The translations under genes and the position numbers were made by a program. From JBDSLU01 sp031407765 (GTDB lineage: Bacteria; Acidobacteriota; Vicinamibacteria; Vicinamibacterales; Vicinamibacteraceae), in assembly GCA_031407765.1 (NCBI GenBank), contig JANOIR010000649.1:1-16390 (forward strand): a DNA stretch of 16,390 bases. Direction: 5' to 3'. The first letter of the stretch is position 1. Each line of letters opens with the position of its first letter. Below are positions 7,556 through 12,741 of this stretch, one piece after another. The notes under the pieces are model-generated. The model ran no database searches. It worked only from the letters and a program-made list of their open reading frames with translations, and was not told the DNA's origin.

Positions 7556-8338
7556 CTAGCGCGAAAGGTCCCGGCGCGCTGGAGACCAGGCGTCAACGGC
7601 CCTTACAGGCATCGCGCCAGCCCAGACCTCGTGCCACACCCCAGAAGGAATGGCGATGGTCTCCCCTTGGCGCACGCAGACCTGACGGTCATCGAATCGA
7701 AAGTACAGCTCGCCTTCGATCACGAAGGTGATCTGCTCGCCATCATGCCGGTGTCTATCGAAGCGGGCTGCCGGATCGACCTCGAAATAACTCAACGTCG
7801 TGGCGGTGAGCGACACGGCAAAGTGGCGGGCGCCCGCAGCGCTCTCCCGAAGTGCCAGGCCGCCGCTCGCAAAGTAGCAGGCCGTCTGCTCCAGTCGTCG
7901 TGCGTAGAGTCGGGTGCTCGACGGACAGAGGGCGCTGAACTCCGCGGTCGCCTGAATCCTCTTCGGCGCCTCGGTGCGCGGAACCAAGCCAAACCCCAAA
8001 CGCGCGAAAAACGCATCCGCCGTGTTCGTCAGGCAGTAGAGCGTGGTGATACCCGCCTGGCTCGCTTCGGCGAGCAGTCGCTCATAGAGCGACCGAGCAA
8101 TGCCGCTGCCGCGACGGTCTGGCTCGACCGCCAGGGACCGCAGCAAGCCCACATCGTCGACGCGCTCGAGGCCGATGGTCCCAACCAGACGATCGCGCTC
8201 GAAGGCGCCAAAGAACGCCATTCGCTCTGCAGAGATATCGGACGTCGGCAGGTTCGCCGCGGCGAGCAAAGCGACAACCCTCGGCAGTTGCACGGCCGTA
8301 ACAGATGCAATCACGAGAGCGAGCGGCTGAGACATCAT
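7556..8338 (-). CDS. arsN2: ArsN2-type GNAT acetyltransferase fused to a cupin domain (260 aa)
   Basis: Residues about 1-150 are a GNAT N-acetyltransferase: LRSLAVEPDRRGSGIARSLY is the acetyl-CoA-binding motif A (R-x-x-G-x-G/I type), and FFARLGFGLVPR is the C-terminal GNAT block. The segment IQATAEFSALCPSSTRLYAR is the signature ending seen in ArsN2 proteins of arsenic-resistance loci. Residues about 160-255 are a cupin: RHRHDGEQITFVIEGELYF matches motif 1 (H-x-H-x2-E-x6-G) and GETIAIPSGVWHEV matches motif 2 (G-x5-P-x-G-x2-H), giving a 3-His/1-Glu metal site. ArsN2 is usually a stand-alone domain, so the fusion is notable. Two ATGs occur in tandem (8338 and 8335) with no Shine-Dalgarno, consistent with the very short leader predicted from the promoter just upstream. 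The neighbouring Cys-rich protein and SigZ-like factor support a metalloid-response role. The acetylation substrate is unknown. Confidence 0.82.
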   Translation of the reverse strand: MMSQPLALVIASVTAVQLPRVVALLAAANLPTSDISAERMAFFGAFERDRLVGTIGLERVDDVGLLRSLAVEPDRRGSGIARSLYERLLAEASQAGITTLYCLTNTADAFFARLGFGLVPRTEAPKRIQATAEFSALCPSSTRLYARRLEQTACYFASGGLALRESAAGARHFAVSLTATTLSYFEVDPAARFDRHRHDGEQITFVIEGELYFRFDDRQVCVRQGETIAIPSGVWHEVWAGAMPVRAVDAWSPARRDLSR

Positions 8339-8360
8339 GTAGTTGTTACTGACAACATAC
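8339..8360 (-). promoter_or_regulatory. Inverted repeat overlapping the arsN2-cupin promoter, putative operator
   Basis: GTTGT (8342-8346) and ACAAC (8352-8356) flank the 5-nt centre TACTG, with weaker flanking complementarity GTA (8339-8341) and TAC (8358-8360). The repeat covers the predicted -10, the transcription start and the bases just before the start codon. That is where an ArsR/SmtB-type or similar dimeric repressor would block transcription. No repressor gene is present in the window, so the binding protein is unknown. Confidence 0.4.
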
Positions 8361-8382
8361 CAACCCGTCCACCAGCCGTCAA
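8354..8382 (-). promoter_or_regulatory. Sigma-70-like promoter for arsN2-cupin
   Basis: Reading the minus strand, TTGACG (-35, 8377-8382) and TATGTT (-10, 8354-8359) are separated by exactly 17 nt. This is an unusually good consensus match for such GC-rich DNA. Transcription would start near 8347, leaving a leader of about nine nt, which fits the missing Shine-Dalgarno before the ATG. The -35 lies just past the stop codon of the Cys-rich gene. arsN2-cupin, and perhaps the genes after it, can therefore be expressed independently of the sigma-factor transcript. Confidence 0.6.
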
Positions 8383-8388
8383 GGCCGG

Positions 8389-8592
8389 TCAGCCGCAGCA
8401 GCCCGAACGTTCAGGGGCCGGCTTGGGCGTCGTCGACGGCGCGGAGCCGCAGCCGCAACCGCTTCCGCCGGTCGCCTTTACCTCCGCGTCGCGCGCGCAG
8501 CATGCGCCGGCTCCCTCCGGAGCAGGGCCTCCGCAACAGCCGCTTCCTGAGACAGTGGGGTCGGTTGGGGTTGTGGACGTGATGTTCGACAT
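8389..8592 (-). CDS. Cys-rich small protein, probable metalloid/metal binding (67 aa)
   Basis: This 67-residue protein has eight cysteines: four CC or CxC pairs at 19/20, 31/32, 46/48 and 65/66. They sit in a Gly/Pro/Ala-rich chain with no signal peptide or membrane segment. GSGCCGGPAPEGAGACCARD followed by KATGGSGCGCG resembles Cys-rich segments that I associate with arsenite methyltransferase (ArsM) and other arsenic-locus proteins. No methyltransferase domain follows, so it is either a stand-alone thiol carrier or the surviving piece of a larger protein. The start is strongly supported: GAGGAGG lies 5 nt before the ATG at 8592. It follows the sigma-factor gene by 39 nt, so the two are probably co-transcribed, and it precedes the arsN2-cupin promoter. 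Binding of trivalent arsenic or a soft metal through vicinal thiols is an inference from composition and context. Confidence 0.75.
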   Translation of the reverse strand: MSNITSTTPTDPTVSGSGCCGGPAPEGAGACCARDAEVKATGGSGCGCGSAPSTTPKPAPERSGCCG

Positions 8593-8631
8593 GATGGCCT
8601 CCTCAGTGCGAGGCCGCGTTCATCGCGGCAC

Positions 8632-9369
8632 TCACGACTGAAGACGCCGGTCCCGCCGATCGGACGCAGACGCCGCTGACGACGGGGAGGGGCAGGATCC
8701 CTGGGAGCACGAGCCGGCCTCGCCGGAGGAGGCCGGTGAATCGCAGGCGCCCGCGCCTCGCAGATGGAAGTCCGACACACCGCCGCGCACGTCGACCGCG
8801 ATGGAACAGCACCGGACCAGCGTCTCGCGAAGCCGATCGCGACCGCGCTGAACGCGTGACTTCATGCCGGAATTGGAAATCCCAAGCTGTCGGGCGGCAT
8901 CCGCCTGGCTGATGCCCTCGAGCGTCGTGAGGGTGATCGCCGTCCGATATGGCTCCGGAAGGCGATCGACCATTGACGTCAAGCAGGGCGCCAGTTCCGC
9001 CTCTGCTGCCCGTTCGGCCGCCGCGTCCGGCTCGGCGGGCAAGTCGTCGTCGCCTTCGATGGCGTCGTTTCGGCCATCCCGGCGGAGGCGTGCTCGCAAT
9101 GAGTCTCTCAAGGCGTTGCGGGCGATCTGAAACAGCCACGCCTCTGGTCGGTCCGTGCTGCGCAGGCTGCCAGCATGGCGAATCACTCGCAGAAAGACCT
9201 CCTGCACGAGGTCGTCCGCATCGACACCGGGCGGAACACGCCTCGCCAGGAACCCTCGCAACGGCGGCGCGAACTCCGCCCAGAGGGCCGCAGGGTCGGG
9301 TCCGCCCCCCGCCATCCCCACCGCACTCCCCGGTTCCCGCAGGTCTTCCATCATCACTGCTCCGAACAT
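8632..9369 (-). CDS. sigZ: ECF sigma factor, SigZ-like, with Cys-containing C-terminal tail (245 aa)
   Basis: This is a sigma-70 family extracytoplasmic-function factor. Region 2 lies at about residues 28-87 (LWAEFAPPLRGFLARRV, DADDLVQEVFLRVIRH, RPEAWLFQIARNALRDSLRA). Region 4 lies at about 127-185 (LPEPYRTAITLTTLEGISQA, DAARQLGISNSGMKSRVQRG). After region 4 comes a tail with CC at 187-188, then VDVRGGVSDFHLRG and further Cys at 209, 221 and 226. Such a Cys-bearing tail is reminiscent of proteins annotated SigZ. The ATG at 9369 is chosen for GGGAGGG 7 nt upstream. ATGs at 9354 and 9351, with GGAG 5 nt upstream, are good alternatives, and 9312 is possible. No anti-sigma gene is adjacent. The tail cysteines could sense metalloid or redox state directly, but that is only a hypothesis. 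The Cys-rich gene follows 39 nt downstream. Confidence 0.87.
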   Translation of the reverse strand: MFGAVMMEDLREPGSAVGMAGGGPDPAALWAEFAPPLRGFLARRVPPGVDADDLVQEVFLRVIRHAGSLRSTDRPEAWLFQIARNALRDSLRARLRRDGRNDAIEGDDDLPAEPDAAAERAAEAELAPCLTSMVDRLPEPYRTAITLTTLEGISQADAARQLGISNSGMKSRVQRGRDRLRETLVRCCSIAVDVRGGVSDFHLRGAGACDSPASSGEAGSCSQGSCPSPSSAASASDRRDRRLQS

Positions 9370-9378
9370 CCTTATGCC

Positions 9379-9443
9379 CTCCCAGGCGTCCCTTTGTGCA
9401 TAGACGCCGGTGCAGGCAAACGGACGCAGGTTTCGCCTGGGAG
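9379..9443 (-). repeat. 10-bp perfect inverted repeat overlapping the sigZ ribosome-binding site
   Basis: On the minus strand, CTCCCAGGCG (9434-9443) is followed 45 nt later by its exact complement CGCCTGGGAG (9379-9388). The second arm contains most of the GGGAGGG Shine-Dalgarno of the 9369 start. A nested GCGTCC/GGACGC pair (9386-9391 and 9422-9427) gives a competing fold. If transcription begins to the right of 9443, the leader RNA could hide this ribosome site. This stretch (9370-9477) contains no gene. Confidence 0.4.
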
Positions 9444-9477
9444 CGCCGCGTGCGTCCGGAATCGACATCCTGCTTGG

Positions 9478-10401
9478 CTACGTCGGCACCACCCCGGCGT
9501 CGGTCAGATAGGCGGCCATCGTGCGCGCGAAGTGGGGGAACGCCACCTCAGGCTCTTCGATATCTGGGTGCCACTTCTTCTCCCACTCGAAGCCGTAGTA
9601 GCCCTTGTAGCCCGCCTTCGCGAGCACTGATACCTGCGCCTTGACCGGCACCTCGCCCGTTCCCGTCAGGACATACCGGCGGCCTGTTCCCTCAGCCTTC
9701 GAGTCCTTCAGGTGCGTGTGCCGCACCAAATGGCCGAGAGCTGCATACGTGTCGGCCGGCGCCTCGTTCCCCGCGACGAACGTGTGATGTGCGTCCCAGA
9801 GGAGGGCAAAGGCCTCGGAATGGACCGCGCTCGCAATCGCGAGGAGGTCCTTCGACCTTGTGAAGTCACCGTGTGATTCCATCAGCACGGTCACGCCGGC
9901 GGGCCTGGCGTGCGCAGCCATCTGCTGGAAGCCTTCGACCACGCGCTTCATAGCGTCCTCGCGTGGCTCCCCTTCCGGGAGCTTGTCACCGAACATGCGC
10001 ACGTACTTCACCTCGAGCGCGTGGGCGAGATCGATGAACCGGCGGCCCTCGTCGAGCTGCGCCCCCCGCGTGCCCGCCTCCTTTTCGTGCATGCGGGCGG
10101 ACGCGCCGAGGTCCGAGATCACGACACCGAGCGCCGCGAGATCCTTCCTCGTCTCGGCAATTCGCGAGCCTGAGAGCTCGGGGACCTTGGTGAGATCCAT
10201 TTCGCCCGCCACGCCTCGGAGCTCGAGCGCGGCGTAGCCGAGCCGATCCGCCTGATCGAGGATGGTCTTCCAACTCCAGGCCGGACACCCCAGAGTGGAG
10301 AACCCGATCGGGAACCGCTTCGCCGGACGGGCGCGGAGGATGGCTGGCGCGGCAAGGCCCGCTGTGAGGGCCGTGAGAAACACGCGACGGTCGGCACGCA
10401 T
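9478..10401 (-). CDS. Exported sugar-phosphate isomerase/epimerase-like TIM-barrel protein (307 aa)
   Basis: This is a xylose-isomerase-like TIM barrel (AP_endonuc_2 superfamily). The N-terminus MRADRRVFLTALTAGLAAP is a Tat-like signal (RR-x-F-L), so a periplasmic location is likely. The barrel core starts FPIGFSTLGCPAWSWKTILD. Candidate divalent-metal ligands occur at the usual strand ends: Glu in VTVLMESHGDF, Asp/His in FALLWDAHHTF, His in LVRHTHLKDS and Glu in YKGYYGFEWEKKWHPDIE. The ATG at 10401 is chosen over upstream in-frame codons because AGGGG lies 6 nt upstream and the signal peptide begins at once. Members isomerise or epimerise sugars or inositol-type polyols, but the substrate cannot be told. 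The gene is divergent from the small cytochrome c across a shared 266-nt region. Confidence 0.85.
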   Translation of the reverse strand: MRADRRVFLTALTAGLAAPAILRARPAKRFPIGFSTLGCPAWSWKTILDQADRLGYAALELRGVAGEMDLTKVPELSGSRIAETRKDLAALGVVISDLGASARMHEKEAGTRGAQLDEGRRFIDLAHALEVKYVRMFGDKLPEGEPREDAMKRVVEGFQQMAAHARPAGVTVLMESHGDFTRSKDLLAIASAVHSEAFALLWDAHHTFVAGNEAPADTYAALGHLVRHTHLKDSKAEGTGRRYVLTGTGEVPVKAQVSVLAKAGYKGYYGFEWEKKWHPDIEEPEVAFPHFARTMAAYLTDAGVVPT

Positions 10402-10492
10402 GCAAATCCCCTTTCGAAGCGGATTATAGGCGCGGCTCGTCCGAACGACGCATCGTCTTCTTCGTGCTTCGTGCCTTCGTCTGCCGCCGATT

Positions 10493-10510
10493 ACGGGAAA
10501 GATTTCCCGT
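10493..10510. promoter_or_regulatory. Perfect palindrome between divergent genes, putative operator
   Basis: ACGGGAAA-GA-TTTCCCGT is a perfect 8-bp-arm inverted repeat in the 266-nt region (10402-10667) between the TIM-barrel gene and the cytochrome c gene, 91 nt from the former start and 157 nt from the latter. The size and symmetry fit a site for a dimeric regulator acting on either or both genes. I do not recognise the regulator. Nothing else convincing was seen in this region. Confidence 0.45.
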
Positions 10511-10667
10511 CGATCGCGGGAATTGCCCCACAATCAACGCGAGACCGTCTCACGCACTCAGCGGCGCCACGGTGGCCCCGGACCTCGATCCGCTCGCCGG
10601 TCGACTCGGCCGCTCGGTAGGGATCGTGCGATAGAGACCCGATTCATCTCGTTCCGGGAGGCAGACG

Positions 10668-11096
10668 ATGCGTAGCATTGCTTGGGTTCACTGGTTGGGG
10701 ATTGCTGCGGCCGTCGCGCCTGCGGTGTGGTCGAGCGTTCCCGGTCCAGCCGGGCAGGACGCCGTTCGTACAGGCCAGCAGCTCTATCGAACGTACTGTG
10801 CGACGTGCCACGGCACAGCAGGCCTTGGCGACGGGCCAATGGCGGCCTACCTGAACGTGCCGCCCGCCAACCTGACGACGATTGCCACGCGCAATCGGGG
10901 CGTCTTTCCAACCGAGGTCGTGCATCGGATTGTCGATGGCCGCCGCGCCTTGAAGACCCATGGCGATTCGGCAATGCCGATCTGGGGAGACGCCTTCTCC
11001 TTGTCCGGCGGCGCCGATACCGAGAAGGCGACCGCGGAGAAGATTCGCCGCCTCGTCGCCTACGTGGAGTCGATACAGCAACGCCCTGGGGACTGA
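10668..11096 (+). CDS. Small exported cytochrome c, class I type (142 aa)
   Basis: A signal peptide occupies about residues 1-29. The heme-attachment motif CATCH is at 44-48 within LYRTYCATCHGTAGLGDGPM, and the likely axial ligand is Met103 in SAMPIWGDAF. The C-terminal helix ATAEKIRRLVAYVESIQQ is the usual closing helix of class I cytochromes. GGGAGG lies 6 nt before the ATG and fixes the start. It is the only gene on the plus strand and stands alone, converging on the 525-residue protein gene. A periplasmic electron carrier is the expected role; the redox partner is unknown. It belongs to a different subgroup from the SoxD-like cytochrome in this window. Confidence 0.9.
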   Translation: MRSIAWVHWLGIAAAVAPAVWSSVPGPAGQDAVRTGQQLYRTYCATCHGTAGLGDGPMAAYLNVPPANLTTIATRNRGVFPTEVVHRIVDGRRALKTHGDSAMPIWGDAFSLSGGADTEKATAEKIRRLVAYVESIQQRPGD

Positions 11097-11163
11097 CGGC
11101 CGCGAAGCTCCGGGTCCCAGCACTCGAGACGAGAGTCCCACACCATGCGCGCCTCCAGTTGCG

Positions 11164-12741
11164 TCACCAGCGTGTGGCCGGCGGCGTGACGACGACCACG
11201 CCGAGGCGCTGCGTATTCTGATCGACCGCGGATGGCGCGTAGACGAATGTTTGCACTGACAGCTGGCTCGAAAGAGCGGAGACACCCCTGAGCTCGCGTC
11301 CGTCATGGCCCTCGAGTCGCACACGTTCGCCGCGGATGGTGCCCGCCAGCACAAGCTCGAGCCCCAGCGGATCGTGGACGCGCTCGACGAGGTTGCCGGT
11401 TTCGTTCGCGTACTCGCCAGTGCGCCCGCAGATGGGACAGATCTCGACGTCGGCATGATTCGGATTGGTGTGCTCGACCTCGTAGTGACTGCTGGCCGCG
11501 AACCGGTAGAACTCACGCGGGCCCGCTGACGTCGCCAGCCTGATGCGGTGCAGCCCCTGCCGCTCGAGCGCGGTGTAGTAGTAGCGCATGTGAAGCGCGT
11601 GCGAGTGCTGCAGGGCCCGTTGGTCGCGACGCTCCCACGGCTGCAGGTGTTCGAGGCCGGCTTCGAAGTCGCAGCCCTCGGGGTTCGAGAACGGGCCGTA
11701 CGACTCATGCAGGGCCATCGTCTCGCGTAGAGCGCCGGTCACCAGCCTGACCGCCGCTTCGTACGACGTCGCCAGCGACGCGTCGACGTAGAGCCAGAGA
11801 TTCGGAAACCGCGGCATCGCGGGATCGAAGACCCGCTTCGGCGGCAGATCGAACGTCCCTTGTGACGCCTCCAGCCTCACTGGGTCACGTTGTCCGGGTG
11901 CCGCCGTTGTGTCGGCCCAGTCCGGTGGCCATTCGATCTTCGGCCGAAAGTTGTAGCGAAGGAAGTGCTGCTGAACGGTGGCGCTGTTCCAGCGCGACAC
12001 CTTGACCATGCGATTCCGCGCGAGGAGGGTGACGGGATCGACGAGCCGCGAGAAGCTCACGAAGCCATTCCACGTCCCGTCGAAGCGGGACGGCCAGCCG
12101 GCCCGATGCGCGCGCGGATCGCCGTGGTCCCGTCGACCTCGCTCGTGGAGCGTGCGGTAGGTCTCCTCGTTGTCCAAGGCTAGGGCCTGCCAGCCGACGG
12201 GCATCGTGCCGTGCTTACCCCACTGCACGTCAACGCGTGGGCGCAGACCGTGCTCGCGGGCCTCGCGCCGTGCCGGCTCGCCGCCGGCCAGCACGCGGCC
12301 GTGGAAGTAGGTCCACACCTGTTCAACGTGTTTCCTGTCCGCCGAGTAGGCGACCCACATGAGCTCGTGGTCGCACGGGTCGTTGTCATCGGGGAAGTCG
12401 ATGTCGTCCTCCCAGAACAGGTGGTAGGCGATGAGCCGCCGCTCCGGATGGAGCACGGCGGCCACGTCCTTCAGCGCGAACGGCTCGGCCGCGTTCGTAT
12501 AGAGGCGTGGCGCAAACCGGCGGACGAGCTCCTCTTCGTCGACCGTCGGGTCGCGCGGCGGGTCGAGCGCCAGCGCGCGCGCGTAGGCGCGAGCCGCGTC
12601 GTCGAGCCGCCGCTGCAGATGGTGCTCGACACCCATCCAGTGATGGAAGGCCGCGTCGGCGTGCGGCTCGGCGGGCGGCGCCGCGGCCACGCCGATGACG
12701 ACCGCAACGACGACGCCCATCGCGAGGAGACCGCGCATCAT
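11164..12741 (-). CDS. Exported protein of unknown function coupled to the TBDR, NPP1/Vps62-like core and CPICG motif (525 aa)
   Basis: The start ATG overlaps the TBDR stop (TGATG), with no Shine-Dalgarno of its own, so translation is probably coupled. A second ATG follows at 12738. A signal peptide (about residues 1-20) leads to one TPR-like helix pair (MGVEHHLQRRLDDAARAYAR). Next comes a block with RFAPRLYTNAAEPFALKDVA, LIAYHLFWEDDIDFPDDNDP, CDHELMWVAYSADRKHVEQV and WTYFHGRVL. The pattern of Tyr-rich strand, acidic loop, Asp-His-Glu, strand and His-Gly recalls the NPP1 (necrosis-inducing-like) and Vps62 beta-sandwich families, where the D/H/E cluster binds a divalent metal. Near the end, VEICPICGRTGEYANETGN holds a CxxC zinc-ribbon-like turn. 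I do not recognise a named family, and the fold idea is by eye only. A surface or periplasmic partner of the receptor is the likeliest role. Confidence 0.8.
   Translation of the reverse strand: MMRGLLAMGVVVAVVIGVAAAPPAEPHADAAFHHWMGVEHHLQRRLDDAARAYARALALDPPRDPTVDEEELVRRFAPRLYTNAAEPFALKDVAAVLHPERRLIAYHLFWEDDIDFPDDNDPCDHELMWVAYSADRKHVEQVWTYFHGRVLAGGEPARREAREHGLRPRVDVQWGKHGTMPVGWQALALDNEETYRTLHERGRRDHGDPRAHRAGWPSRFDGTWNGFVSFSRLVDPVTLLARNRMVKVSRWNSATVQQHFLRYNFRPKIEWPPDWADTTAAPGQRDPVRLEASQGTFDLPPKRVFDPAMPRFPNLWLYVDASLATSYEAAVRLVTGALRETMALHESYGPFSNPEGCDFEAGLEHLQPWERRDQRALQHSHALHMRYYYTALERQGLHRIRLATSAGPREFYRFAASSHYEVEHTNPNHADVEICPICGRTGEYANETGNLVERVHDPLGLELVLAGTIRGERVRLEGHDGRELRGVSALSSQLSVQTFVYAPSAVDQNTQRLGVVVVTPPATRW

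Noticed and set aside
7297..8641. Plus-strand open frames opposite soxC-like, arsN2-cupin and the Cys-rich gene
   Set aside because: Minus-strand genes there show GNAT, cupin, Cys-pair and sulfite-oxidase motifs; the plus frames show none.
9400..9436. ECF-type autoregulatory promoter before sigZ (GAAACC then CGTCTA on the minus strand)
   Set aside because: The gap between the elements is 22 nt, several bases longer than usual ECF spacing.
11089..11139. GGGACT/AGTCCC inverted repeat between the convergent cytochrome and 525-residue protein genes as a bidirectional terminator
   Set aside because: Only 6-bp arms with a 39-nt loop and no T-runs, and the left arm overlaps the end of the cytochrome gene. 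Not convincing.
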